IMG/VR virus record: IMGVR_UViG_3300042914_004845
Coordinates: 1-32,227 of that record
Reading direction: 5' to 3' (one strand)
DNA length: 32,227 nt
Source: a virus
Of the stretch, positions 1-7,228 are shown piece after piece. Made by a program: the position numbers and the translations under genes. The notes under the pieces were generated by a model, which was given only the letters and a program-made list of their open reading frames with translations, did no database searches and was not told the origin of the DNA. Each line of letters starts with the position of its first letter. Within the stretch, counting starts at the first letter, position 1.

Positions 1-34
1 GTTTATCTCTGGACAAAATAGGCCGTTTTCCTGA
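1..34 (+). CDS. Probable 3' end of large terminase, if the genome is circular
   Basis: The terminase gene at the right edge stops after two bases of a codon (AT). Adding base 1 (G) makes ATG, and the frame then reads MFISGQNRPFS to a TGA at 32-34. This would complete a terminase of about 507 residues, ending roughly 20 residues after its last acidic nuclease motif, which is a normal place for the family to end. A short open stretch at a join proves little by itself. The support comes from the terminase-then-portal gene order that the join restores. Confidence 0.55.
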   Translation, partial: FISGQNRPFS

Positions 35-64
35 TACGCTAAATCCGCCAATCCTATATGCGCC

Positions 65-75
65 CAAATAATTGC
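65..75. promoter_or_regulatory. Operator-like element CAAATAATTGC (weak dyad)
   Basis: These 11 bases are identical to the core of the dyad at 24843-24853 and close to the palindrome at 12971-12988. The outer arm is degenerate here (GCCCAA on the left against TTGCGT on the right), so this would be a weaker site. It lies at the start of the left control region, about 30 bases after the presumed terminase stop. Confidence 0.35.
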
Positions 76-120
76 GTTTTTACTTTGTGTTTTCGTGGTA
101 TGTTTTTATTTGTTCTAAAA

Positions 121-171
121 ATTGTACTATTCCTATGTCCGGTATTGTACAAAACCAATAATAAATTGTAC
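121..171. repeat. Three direct ATTGTAC repeats spaced 21-23 bp
   Basis: ATTGTAC occurs at 121-127, 144-150 and 165-171, so the copies begin 23 and 21 bases apart, about two helical turns. An ACTATTCC word also occurs at 126-133 and 183-190. Regular spacing on one helix face suggests cooperative protein binding. The short word length leaves chance possible in such A/T-rich DNA. Confidence 0.35.
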
Positions 172-199
172 TTTTTTTATGCACTATTCCGGCTTAATA

Positions 200-232
200 G
201 TGGGTATTATTTACCAAGTACCCACCATTTTT
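200..232 (+). terminator. Possible intrinsic terminator behind the terminase operon
   Basis: Arms GTGGGTA (200-206) and TACCCAC (219-225) enclose a 12-base loop, and five T residues follow at 228-232. The position, after the presumed terminase end and before the portal operon, suits a terminator. The long loop and short T run make it a modest one. Confidence 0.4.
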
Positions 233-233
233 C

Positions 234-260
234 ATTCCAACCGTTCCAACCGTTCCAACC
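234..260. repeat. Three tandem 9-bp repeats (A/G)TTCCAACC, left cluster part 1
   Basis: ATTCCAACC at 234-242 is followed without a gap by GTTCCAACC at 243-251 and 252-260. The same word recurs at 350-389 and, in both orientations, at 24827-24951, but it is not seen as an array inside genes. Tandem 9-mers beside an A/T tract resemble replication-origin iterons or activator sites. Confidence 0.75.
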
Positions 261-264
261 GACC

Positions 265-304
265 TATATATATATATCATTATTATTATTAAAAATATAT
301 ATAT
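265..304. other. A/T-only tract between repeat clusters, candidate DNA-unwinding element
   Basis: About 40 bases are A or T except for one C, made mainly of TA and ATT steps. The tract lies between the two left 9-bp repeat clusters. Iterons flanking an easily melted tract are the classical layout of a theta-type origin. The same layout could also serve a promoter. The origin role is inference. Confidence 0.4.
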
Positions 305-349
305 GAGGCAGTTACGCACAGCAGCCAGCTGCGGAATCGGGGTTTTGTC

Positions 350-389
350 GGTTGGAATGGTGTTCCAACCTGTTCCAACCGTTCCAACC
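350..389. repeat. Second group of 9-bp repeats, left cluster part 2
   Basis: One inverted copy (GGTTGGAAT, 350-358) faces three direct copies of GTTCCAACC at 362-370, 372-380 and 381-389. The first two direct copies are separated by one base and the last two abut. With the upstream group this makes seven copies within 156 bases around an A/T tract. Confidence 0.75.
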
Positions 390-441
390 GGCCAAAAAAT
401 ACTTGTCCTAAAAATGCCAAGTAAATGGCCGGATATTCGTA

Positions 442-771
442 ATGTTGAAAATGGCAGAATTAAAAATCAATCAGATTTTGACAATGATTCATACCAGCAC
501 TGGCGAGTTTGAAATTGAGTTCATCCGGAAGGATGGAAGCGAGCGAGTAACGAAGCCCAGGGTAAGAACCGGCACTCCGGCCAGCGCAAGCAAATTGCGA
601 AAGCTGCGAGGTGAACCAGTAATTGCCGGGAAAAGCTGGGGGCATCAGGTTAATAGAGAACATAACCTGCTGCTTTTCGACATCGAAAAAAACCGACCTT
701 TCGAAATAAAAATCGCCCTGCTGATGGCGTTTAATAAAATATTAGTTCGTTGGCATAATGAAAAACGATAA
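442..771 (+). CDS. Hypothetical small protein between terminase and portal
   Basis: Function is not recognised. The 109-residue product has a beta-rich N-terminal half (TSTGEFEIEFIRKDGSER) and ends in a likely helix (IKIALLMAFNKILVRW). It is basic and has no membrane segment. The last 14 bases overlap the portal start, so translation is probably coupled. In the circular reading it is the first gene after terminase and the left control region. An alternative ATG at 451 would remove three residues and is equally plausible because no ribosome-binding sequence decides. A head-assembly or packaging role would fit the position but is only inference. Confidence 0.65.
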   Translation: MLKMAELKINQILTMIHTSTGEFEIEFIRKDGSERVTKPRVRTGTPASASKLRKLRGEPVIAGKSWGHQVNREHNLLLFDIEKNRPFEIKIALLMAFNKILVRWHNEKR

Positions 772-2038
772 TCACCTGGTCGCATTCCTGCGAAAAAGCC
801 GTTCAGTAATGACACTGACCAATACTAAAAATGTTTTGCGAACCAAAAATCAGGGTAACCTGGATGGTTTCAAGTTTGAAAAATTCGGATCAGATGATAA
901 GCTGCCGGATGAAATCCTGACCGCAGTTTGGGAAAACGATTTTATGCCGCAGCTGCTTCACACTGAAGCAGCATTTTTGCACGGCGCAGGATTGGGTTTG
1001 TTCCGCCGCCGGATAGTAACCGGCACAGATCAAATGGGCGCAAAAGAAATCATTGAACCAGTAAGTGATCCGGCCGTTGAAAACTGGATGGATCAGGTTC
1101 ATTTGTCCGATTACTGGCTGAAGGCTTGCATTCAGTTTGTAACCGGCGCAAATGTTTATACCGGTTTTAACCTGAACATTGCCGGCCAACCGGTGGAATT
1201 GAATGTGTACGATTGGAGTACAGTCAGGGCAGAACAAGTGGATGAGGCCACCGGGCAAATTAACCAGTACCTGCTTTTTGGTGAACGGATTATTAATGAT
1301 AATAAAATTAAGGTTCAGGCACTGCCCAGGTATTACACCGGAATTCAGAATCAGTATCCGCAATTTATCTATCATGCAAAAATGCCGACATCAGGACAGG
1401 CCGTTTACGGTTTGCCGATTTGGTACGGCGCATTGGAAACAATTAAGGTTTTGAACCGTGTTCCTAAATTTCACGGCAGCGGAATTGATAACGGATATAA
1501 TGTAAAGTATCATGTCAAAGTGCCCAGCCTGTACCTGGATCAGTTTGGAACGCAGGAAGAAAAAGACAAAGCCTGGAAAGATTTACAGGATGCGATGGAT
1601 GAACAGCTGTGCGGAGTGAACAATGTGAATAAAACCGTGATGACAAAGTTTTTCATCGACCCGGTTTCAAATAAGCCGCTGCCAGGATTTGATATATTGG
1701 CACTCCAGCAAGTGAAAACAGATGAGCAATATTTGAACCTGTCAAAAGATTTCCGGATTAATGCTGCCAGTTCAGTGGGCATCCATCCGGGCCTGGCCAA
1801 TGTGGATACCGGCGGAAAACTGGGTGGATCAGCATCGGAAATGCGAGTGGCGGCGCAGCTGCACCTGGCCCTACGCACGCCTATTCCAAGAACGATTCTT
1901 TTGCAGCCGATAAAAATTGCAATGAAGCTGATGAACTTTGCGCCGGATTTATTTATTGCGCCGAAGGATTTTGAACTGACTACCTTAGATAATAATCCAA
2001 CCGGAAACCAAACTGTTGCAACCAATGTTACTTTCTAA
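758..2038 (+). CDS. Portal protein
   Basis: The 426-residue protein has the size and character of siphovirus portals, the dodecameric ring at the capsid vertex through which DNA is packed and to which the tail connects. It is soluble and mixed alpha/beta. The central part carries the motif IYHAKMPTSGQAVYGLPIWY, which matches the portal pattern of a short invariant segment with P-x-YG-P before a long helix. The C-terminal third (SSVGIHPGLANVDTGGKLGG) resembles the loop before the portal tunnel helix. It starts inside the preceding gene and its end overlaps the next, consistent with an operon. Terminase lies immediately upstream if the genome is circular, as expected. The assignment rests on motif character and context. 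Confidence 0.8.
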   Translation: MKNDNHLVAFLRKSRSVMTLTNTKNVLRTKNQGNLDGFKFEKFGSDDKLPDEILTAVWENDFMPQLLHTEAAFLHGAGLGLFRRRIVTGTDQMGAKEIIEPVSDPAVENWMDQVHLSDYWLKACIQFVTGANVYTGFNLNIAGQPVELNVYDWSTVRAEQVDEATGQINQYLLFGERIINDNKIKVQALPRYYTGIQNQYPQFIYHAKMPTSGQAVYGLPIWYGALETIKVLNRVPKFHGSGIDNGYNVKYHVKVPSLYLDQFGTQEEKDKAWKDLQDAMDEQLCGVNNVNKTVMTKFFIDPVSNKPLPGFDILALQQVKTDEQYLNLSKDFRINAASSVGIHPGLANVDTGGKLGGSASEMRVAAQLHLALRTPIPRTILLQPIKIAMKLMNFAPDLFIAPKDFELTTLDNNPTGNQTVATNVTF

Positions 2039-3014
2039 TATTGAAGAAATCAAAGGGTATTACTCCCGGCTGAACATCAATTCAGATTTTGAATCGTTCA
2101 GTTCTTTCATCGCCGATGCGCAAATAAAGTATTTGCTGCCGCTGGTTGGCCAGGAAACCATTGATGAAATGGAAAGCTGGTATGCCGGATGGGATGGCAC
2201 AACCGTTGATCCGGTTGATGAGAAAAACGCAAAGCTGCTGAACTGGATACAGCGAGTGCTGGTGTATTACACGATGCTCGATGCTGCTCCTACCCTTGCA
2301 CTGGATATGGGCGATAATGGCCTGACCGAAAAAACTACCGATGGAACTACACCGGTTCGTTTGTTCGTGTATGAAAAACTGGTTGAATATCTCAGCCAGT
2401 CGGCCGACCGATTCGCCGAGGTATTGCTGATGAATTTGGAACTGGCCGCAGCTGATTATCCGTTTTGGGATGAATCAGCCAGCCGCCAAAACCAGCGGAA
2501 ACTATTTTTGGAAAGCGGCGTAAGGCTGGCCGAATTTATGCCGATATCTGAACCGATGCGGTTTTACTTGGGAATGATTCCGAGCATTAATAAAATCGAA
2601 ACGCTGGTAATTCAGGAACTAATCGGCACAGCTTTATTTGATGAATTAAAAACGCAGATGGAAGCCGGAACGCTTACCACTGAAAACGCATTGCTGGTTT
2701 CCAAAATCAGGCCGGTTGTTGCTTACCATTCAATGATTGATTGTCTTCCGAATATGTCGGTGGCTGTTGGTTCAACAGGTATCCGGGTGTTGAATCAATA
2801 TGATAGCCAGCGAAATCGTGGAACAGATGATACACAGAACGGCATCGTTACCCAGTATCGGGGCAATGCGGTTACTTACGAAGGATTGCTGCGCAAATTC
2901 CTGAATGACAATTTCAGCGATTACCCACTTTGGCCAGTTGCGGTTTTTTCCACCGATCCAGGCGCAGTGTTTCAGATTCCGGATAATACTTTTAAACGCT
3001 CATTTAGATTTTAA
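2025..3014 (+). CDS. Putative head-tail connector or head-completion protein
   Basis: The 329-residue protein starts at an ATG overlapping the portal end by 14 bases; a TTG nine bases earlier is possible. It appears to be mostly helical and looks like a duplicated unit. Each half has a stretch of the type SFIADAQIKYLLPLVGQETID or KIETLVIQELIGTALFDELK followed by helices. It resembles an uncharacterised family common in Bacteroidota phages (perhaps DUF6712, from memory). Helical proteins directly after the portal are often connector or adaptor proteins, which is the basis for the call. No catalytic motif is visible. Confidence 0.6.
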   Translation: MLLSNIEEIKGYYSRLNINSDFESFSSFIADAQIKYLLPLVGQETIDEMESWYAGWDGTTVDPVDEKNAKLLNWIQRVLVYYTMLDAAPTLALDMGDNGLTEKTTDGTTPVRLFVYEKLVEYLSQSADRFAEVLLMNLELAAADYPFWDESASRQNQRKLFLESGVRLAEFMPISEPMRFYLGMIPSINKIETLVIQELIGTALFDELKTQMEAGTLTTENALLVSKIRPVVAYHSMIDCLPNMSVAVGSTGIRVLNQYDSQRNRGTDDTQNGIVTQYRGNAVTYEGLLRKFLNDNFSDYPLWPVAVFSTDPGAVFQIPDNTFKRSFRF

Positions 3015-3015
3015 A

Positions 3016-3264
3016 ATGTCTGCGGAAATCATCGCCACCATCATCGCCATTTCATTTGCCATAATGGCCAGCATCATCGGAATTTACATTCAGCTGAATT
3101 CTAAGGTTTCAGTAATCGATGAAAAAATTGCCCGGCTGGAAGAACAAGTTAGGATTGATGCGGCCGAGCGAAAAGAACAAACAAAAGTATTGCACAACCT
3201 GGCACTGAGCATTCAGAGATTATCCGGATTTTTGGAGGCGCATCAGAATTTTCCTAAAATATGA
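3016..3264 (+). CDS. Small membrane protein with coiled coil, lysis-cassette candidate
   Basis: The ATG at 3016 follows the previous stop by one base and gives 82 residues. Residues 4-25 (EIIATIIAISFAIMASIIGI) form one hydrophobic helix. The rest is a predicted coiled coil rich in E, K, R and L (VIDEKIARLEEQVRIDAAE), without cysteines. An open frame extends further upstream, but it overlaps the previous gene. Single-span proteins with a coiled coil at the head of lysis cassettes include haemolysin XhlA-like and holin-like accessory proteins. The domain order here (membrane segment first) differs from XhlA, so the exact role is unknown. Confidence 0.7.
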   Translation: MSAEIIATIIAISFAIMASIIGIYIQLNSKVSVIDEKIARLEEQVRIDAAERKEQTKVLHNLALSIQRLSGFLEAHQNFPKI

Positions 3265-3881
3265 AATCCATTCCGCTGCCTGTAATATTAATCGGGGTGA
3301 TGGTCGCAGTGATTAGCTACCTGATTTATCGGGAGCGGAAGTTTGGGCAGGTAATTTCCGAAAATGGGAACCTGCTTAAATTATTGGTGGCAAAAAATCA
3401 GGAAGTAATTAAAGGCGATTCGGGCGAAACCTTAATTCGCCAGGCGAAAGTCGAAGTAAGCCGGGAAACATTCGGCCAGCTGATGGGCGATAAAATTGAT
3501 AACCTGGAGGGGCGGATGAATACACGATTTAACCGCATTGAATCGATTACTGAACTATCCGTGAAGACTATCACCAAACAAAAAATTTACGGAAAAGACA
3601 CTGTGATGGTTTGGCACTTTGATTCAACGGCCGCACCAAAACTGGATACCGTAATGGTGTTCCGGTTTTCCGATAAATTTGGAAGCAGCCAAATAACGGT
3701 TCGAGGAAAAGAAGCCATAAAAATTGACAGTACAATAAATTCGTTTTACATAATTGAAGACAGAGAAAAATGGAAACTGAAACACCTGTTCAAAAAAAGA
3801 GAAAGAAGGTACAACCTGATCATCATGAATCCCAATTCGAAACTGGATACCTTACGGAACCTACAAATTATACCAAAGTAA
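3261..3881 (+). CDS. Membrane-anchored protein, spanin-like candidate in the lysis cassette
   Basis: The 206-residue protein overlaps its upstream neighbour by an ATGA. Residues 5-23 (PLPVILIGVMVAVISYLIY) form an N-terminal membrane anchor. A helical region follows (to about residue 100), then a beta-rich C-terminal part with KDTVMVWHFDSTAAPKLDTV and a final NPNSKLDTLRNLQI. The layout, an inner-membrane anchor with a long periplasmic helix, resembles an inner-membrane spanin. The family is familiar from Bacteroidota phages (possibly DUF6549, from memory). No outer-membrane lipoprotein partner was found. The last 112 bases overlap the next gene in another frame, an unusually long overlap. Confidence 0.65.
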   Translation: MKSIPLPVILIGVMVAVISYLIYRERKFGQVISENGNLLKLLVAKNQEVIKGDSGETLIRQAKVEVSRETFGQLMGDKIDNLEGRMNTRFNRIESITELSVKTITKQKIYGKDTVMVWHFDSTAAPKLDTVMVFRFSDKFGSSQITVRGKEAIKIDSTINSFYIIEDREKWKLKHLFKKRERRYNLIIMNPNSKLDTLRNLQIIPK

Positions 3882-4210
3882 ATCGCTGGTGGCGCACCTG
3901 GAATGAATTGGTATTATCGCCGCTGGCGATGCTGGTTTTTTTTGCCGGATACTATTTAGTTTATCAGCAGTTCGGGCCGGAGGCCGGACTGATTCCTCCC
4001 GGATATTTTACCAATATACTTGCAGGGGCTATGATTATGTATGTTGCCGGAATGATGGCCACGATGGCCACCAAGTTTAATTTTCCAAAGTATTACTATA
4101 GCATTTTCGTAACTAATTTCATCGAAAAAGAAAGCATCACGATTACCGGATTATGCATCTACTTTCTTTATTATGGCTTATCAGTTTGGGCATTAACCGC
4201 CCTGCTGTAA
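3770..4210 (+). CDS. Putative holin, three-span membrane protein
   Basis: The 146-residue product starts at an ATG 112 bases inside the upstream gene. Its first 45 residues are basic and polar. Three hydrophobic segments follow: about 49-66 (LSPLAMLVFFAGYYLVYQ), 78-98 (YFTNILAGAMIMYVAGMMAT) and 124-145 (TITGLCIYFLYYGLSVWAL). Three spans directly upstream of an endolysin fit a class I holin, which would open the inner membrane at the end of infection. The end overlaps the endolysin start by 58 bases. Similarity to a named holin family was not recognised, so the call depends on topology and position. Confidence 0.6.
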   Translation: METETPVQKKRKKVQPDHHESQFETGYLTEPTNYTKVNRWWRTWNELVLSPLAMLVFFAGYYLVYQQFGPEAGLIPPGYFTNILAGAMIMYVAGMMATMATKFNFPKYYYSIFVTNFIEKESITITGLCIYFLYYGLSVWALTALL

Positions 4211-4686
4211 ATCAACAGCCAACCGACTGGCAGCTAAACGCACAGTGTCTGCTGGATCGTGCCAGATCAATGCTGCATATCCGGGAAAGCGGAGGTAATA
4301 ACCGAGGGCCAAAAGTTGAGGCGATTATAATTTTTGCCGGGGGAAAACCTGGGCAAGCTTGGTGCGCATATTTCCAGCGGTACATTCACATCAAGTGCGG
4401 AAGACAAGCGGCCAGCGGTTATTCACCCAGCTGGTTTATTCCTGCCCGGTTGGTGAAAAATAATCAGGTTCCTGGCGATGTGTTTTCGATTTGGAACAAT
4501 GGTAAAAACCGAATCGCACATATTGGAATGATAGAACAAGTTTTGCCCAATGGAAAATTTATAGTTACCATTGAAGGAAATACCGGCACAACCGGAATTC
4601 GTGATGGCGCAGGTGTTCATCGCCTGACTAGATCAGTAAATTCAATTTATAATTTTGCACGATGGTGGAACCTGAAAAAAATCTAA
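4153..4686 (+). CDS. CHAP-domain endolysin with N-terminal signal-like segment
   Basis: The 177-residue protein has the CHAP (cysteine, histidine-dependent amidohydrolase/peptidase) pattern. The catalytic cysteine is probably Cys71 in GKPGQAWCAYF, the histidine His123 in NRIAHIGMIE, and the third polar residue Glu141 or Asn143 in TIEGNTG. The segment RESGGNNRGPKVEAI before the cysteine is typical of phage CHAP lysins. Such enzymes cut peptidoglycan. Residues 1-14 (MHLLSLLWLISLGI) are hydrophobic but carry no N-terminal basic residue, so export or release could be slow or holin-dependent. The long overlap with the upstream membrane gene supports a coupled lysis cassette. Confidence 0.85.
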   Translation: MHLLSLLWLISLGINRPAVNQQPTDWQLNAQCLLDRARSMLHIRESGGNNRGPKVEAIIIFAGGKPGQAWCAYFQRYIHIKCGRQAASGYSPSWFIPARLVKNNQVPGDVFSIWNNGKNRIAHIGMIEQVLPNGKFIVTIEGNTGTTGIRDGAGVHRLTRSVNSIYNFARWWNLKKI

Positions 4687-4928
4687 ATGTAAAGCCGGGC
4701 ATAACCGGCTTTTTTATACTTGATCTCATGTTAATTTATTTTTCCGGAATGGGATTTTGGTCAGTTTTCTTTTGGGGCATTAGTGATGGGAAAAGTATTT
4801 TATCCAAAGACATTATTGAAAATTCCAATTATCTGATGTTGCCAGTTGTTGCTGGATGGTGTTTGGTTTATTTAATTCATAAAGCATTTTGGGTTGGTAC
4901 GGCTAGAAATCGGAAAGATAAAAATTGA
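4662..4928 (+). CDS. Small two-span membrane protein
   Basis: The 88-residue product starts 25 bases inside the endolysin gene. It has two hydrophobic segments, about residues 14-40 (ITGFFILDLMLIYFSGMGFW) and 56-78 (NYLMLPVVAGWCLVYLIHKA), and a basic tail (ARNRKDKN). Two spans with a charged tail would fit an antiholin or accessory lysis factor. No family was recognised. Its end overlaps the next gene by 35 bases. Confidence 0.6.
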   Translation: MVEPEKNLNVKPGITGFFILDLMLIYFSGMGFWSVFFWGISDGKSILSKDIIENSNYLMLPVVAGWCLVYLIHKAFWVGTARNRKDKN

Positions 4929-5664
4929 TTTTCCTGAGAAGTGGGAAGAACTTACGCCGGAGGATTTTGGCCGGGTCGGCCATATATTGCTGAACGAATG
5001 GAATCCTGCTTTGCAGTATATGATAATTCGGATGCTCACGCCATCCGTGCATCCATCTGTTTGGGTTAATCTAACAGATGATGAATTGCTGGCACTGCTG
5101 CCGCTTACGAATTTTATGAAAGAACCAGTTAAGCTGAAATCAATGCGGCTTTTTCGCATTGGTTTTCGGTCTTATTATTTACCGGATCGCAGCAATATCT
5201 TGCTGGCAGATTGGGCATTTTCCGAACAACTAGTGAAAGCATTTGTAAACACAGGCAACGAACTTTTTTTGAACCAGCTGGTGGCCACTATTTGCCGCCC
5301 GAAAAAGTGGTGGATACAACTTATTCCATTTTGGAAAAAGTTTAATTTGAAATGGAATGGAGACATCCGGGAAAAATTTCATTCGGCGATTGCCGAAGAT
5401 CGTACTCCAAAGATTGCAAAAGTTCCCCTGCACAAACGCCTGATGGTGGTGTGGTGGGTAGTACAATTGCGCTGGGAAGTTCAGCGCACAAATCAAATTT
5501 TATTTTCCGGAGGTGGCAAAGGAGGCGGCGGCGATTGGGTGGAAGCTGCAATGGAAATTTCGGAAAGAGGTTTGTTCGGGAATTTTGAACAGACAATGCA
5601 AACTCCTTTTTCAATGGTGGTTAAATATTTGAATTTGCAAAACAATAAGGCCAAATCAATATGA
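4894..5664 (+). CDS. Putative tail assembly protein
   Basis: No ATG is available near the 5' end. The frame opens after a stop at 4873-4875, and TTG at 4894 is the most likely start, giving 256 residues. Starting at the next ATG would lose about 42 residues of good-looking protein (KIKIDFPEKWEELTPEDFG). The C-terminus holds a glycine run (FSGGGKGGGGDW) followed by EISERGLFGNFEQTM and a helix. Similar short helical proteins occur just before tail genes in Bacteroidota siphoviruses and may be assembly chaperones. No slippery frameshift site was identified. It joins the next gene by an ATGA overlap. Confidence 0.6.
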   Translation: MVRLEIGKIKIDFPEKWEELTPEDFGRVGHILLNEWNPALQYMIIRMLTPSVHPSVWVNLTDDELLALLPLTNFMKEPVKLKSMRLFRIGFRSYYLPDRSNILLADWAFSEQLVKAFVNTGNELFLNQLVATICRPKKWWIQLIPFWKKFNLKWNGDIREKFHSAIAEDRTPKIAKVPLHKRLMVVWWVVQLRWEVQRTNQILFSGGGKGGGGDWVEAAMEISERGLFGNFEQTMQTPFSMVVKYLNLQNNKAKSI

Positions 5665-6131
5665 ATAATTTCCTGGCACTTAAACAATATTTTCAAGGAC
5701 TTGCAGACAGCCATGTTTTGCTGGATGGCAATTTTGTTCACGGCGGAATTTCAAAACTCCGGGCTGATGTTTTGTCTAAAAAGAAATATCCGCTGTTGTG
5801 GTTTGAAACACCATCAATTGAAATTTACCATTCCGGTTCGGCGATCCTGGCAAACAAAAAATCTGCGGTGGTAATCCTGGGAAAGATGAATGCCAACAAT
5901 GACACGGAAGCAGATCAGGATGATACGCTGGATGTGCTGGAAGGCATTGCACTTGATGTGATTTCAAAGCTGCGAAAAGATGCAGTTGATGGGCTGCACA
6001 AAATAAATATTTCTGAATGCGACCTCGATCCGATTGATCCGCTGCTGGTGGATAACTGTATTGGATGGCGGTTTGAATTCACCATTACAAACGCAATAAA
6101 CATTTGTTTTAATTCCGAGAACTGGACATAA
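5661..6131 (+). CDS. Putative tail completion or terminator protein
   Basis: The 156-residue product begins with helices (MNNFLALKQYFQGLADSH), then alternates beta strands and helices. It contains an acidic stretch (NANNDTEADQDDTLD) and ends with strands (IGWRFEFTITNAINI). Size and fold character resemble tail terminator or neck proteins that cap the tail tube. Position between a putative assembly protein and large tail genes agrees. The start overlaps the previous stop by four bases and the stop lies two bases before the next ATG. No diagnostic motif was found, so the specific role is inferred. Confidence 0.6.
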   Translation: MNNFLALKQYFQGLADSHVLLDGNFVHGGISKLRADVLSKKKYPLLWFETPSIEIYHSGSAILANKKSAVVILGKMNANNDTEADQDDTLDVLEGIALDVISKLRKDAVDGLHKINISECDLDPIDPLLVDNCIGWRFEFTITNAINICFNSENWT

Positions 6132-6133
6132 AT

Positions 6134-7228
6134 ATGGCTTGTTATTATTCAAAAAATCCAATCAATGTTCAGGTGGTTACTACCGGTACATTTAACACAA
6201 CCGAAATTCAGGTATTTGGCGAAACACAGGCAGGGTCTGATGTATTTAATTCGCTGGGTACTTTTCGTTTTATAAGTGATGGAAATTCGGAAGTGAATCA
6301 GGACATCGCAACTGTACTGGATGCATACTGCCTGAAATTGCTGAAAACATCCGTGCCAAATAACGGCGGCACAATTGATGAACTGCCATTGCATTCAATT
6401 GGCTGGTACATTTCCAGTCGGCACTACGATTCAGGAACCTGGACAAGCTGGGTGGATCAAGAAACAAATTATGTATTGTATGGTGGTGTCGGTTATGAAG
6501 AGGTAACCAGCGCAGGGCTGGAATTAAGCAGCCGATTTTTGCAGACAAACGATTACGATTTTACCACGAAAATTAATGACCCGGCAGTTTATGCCTTAAT
6601 TGAAACGCCGGGAACTTATCAGTGGGAAATTGAACACGAAGAATTTCAAGGGTCATACAACGGCGGTTCGGATGGCACAATTACAACTACGAATGTTTGG
6701 TCGGTTGTAAAATTTCCGGTATCCATTCCGACCGATACTTATAAAACAACAATCAGCCTGAATTTAGATGGCCCAATAATTGAATGCCATTTAATAAATG
6801 ATACCTATCCGCACGATGCCAAAGAAGAATTCATTTTTCTTTCAATGCGTAATGGCTGGCGATCACTTACCTGCACCGGGAATTTATCTTCCGTTTTAGA
6901 GGTGGCACAAAATACTTACGAAACACAACAGCAGCTGGAATATTACGATAATGCCAATATTGCCACGAGCGAAGTTTGGCGGTCGCTTGGTAATAAAAAA
7001 TTTAAAGTAGCTACCGGATTTATGCCTGAAACAATGATTGACCAGCTGCTGCAAGATTTTTTGTTATCACCCAAAAAATTCAAGTATGATATAATGCTGG
7101 ATAAATTCCTGCCGGTGGTGGTAACTACTAAATCGGTTGAGTACATGAATTCAACCAAAAAAGGATTGAAATCGTTTTCATTTGAATATCGGCCAGCATT
7201 TGATAACAACATGGTAAGTAAGTTATGA
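6134..7228 (+). CDS. Tail or tail-tip structural protein
   Basis: The 364-residue protein is beta-rich and almost free of cysteine, and looks like a virion component. It starts two bases after the previous stop. Its first third resembles an immunoglobulin-like or tail-tube fold (VQVVTTGTFNTTEIQVFG). The last third carries a helix followed by strands (ETMIDQLLQDFLLSPKKF), much like a distal tail or baseplate hub adaptor. It overlaps the large tail-tip gene by four bases. Distal tail protein is the best guess from order, but a tube-associated role cannot be excluded. Confidence 0.6.
   Translation: MACYYSKNPINVQVVTTGTFNTTEIQVFGETQAGSDVFNSLGTFRFISDGNSEVNQDIATVLDAYCLKLLKTSVPNNGGTIDELPLHSIGWYISSRHYDSGTWTSWVDQETNYVLYGGVGYEEVTSAGLELSSRFLQTNDYDFTTKINDPAVYALIETPGTYQWEIEHEEFQGSYNGGSDGTITTTNVWSVVKFPVSIPTDTYKTTISLNLDGPIIECHLINDTYPHDAKEEFIFLSMRNGWRSLTCTGNLSSVLEVAQNTYETQQQLEYYDNANIATSEVWRSLGNKKFKVATGFMPETMIDQLLQDFLLSPKKFKYDIMLDKFLPVVVTTKSVEYMNSTKKGLKSFSFEYRPAFDNNMVSKL

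Larger units (their letters stand above)
35..441. other. Non-coding left control region between terminase end and the portal operon
   Basis: No convincing gene is seen here; the open frames are short, low in complexity and overlap repeats. The stretch holds three ATTGTAC repeats, a hairpin with a T run, two clusters of 9-bp GTTCCAACC-like repeats and an almost pure A/T tract. It also has a CAAATAATTGC element shared with the right control region. Possible roles are a replication origin, a late-operon control region or a packaging site. The sequence alone does not decide between them. Confidence 0.6.

Noticed and set aside
105-112. Promoter in the left region (TTTG at 84-87, TTTATTTG at 105-112)
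   Set aside because: The -7 element has a mismatch in the conserved TA, and A/T-rich DNA gives many such near matches.
58-306. Open frame of 82 codons in the left control region
   Set aside because: Low-complexity, hydrophobic translation of A/T-rich repeats that includes the 9-bp repeat units; no coding character.
303-512. Open frame of 69 codons overlapping the next gene
   Set aside because: Its sequence is mostly repeat DNA and the start of the 442 gene in another frame.
5490-5540. Programmed frameshift in the putative tail assembly gene near the glycine run
   Set aside because: No X-XXY-YYZ slippery heptamer was seen there, and the downstream gene has its own ATG in an ATGA overlap.
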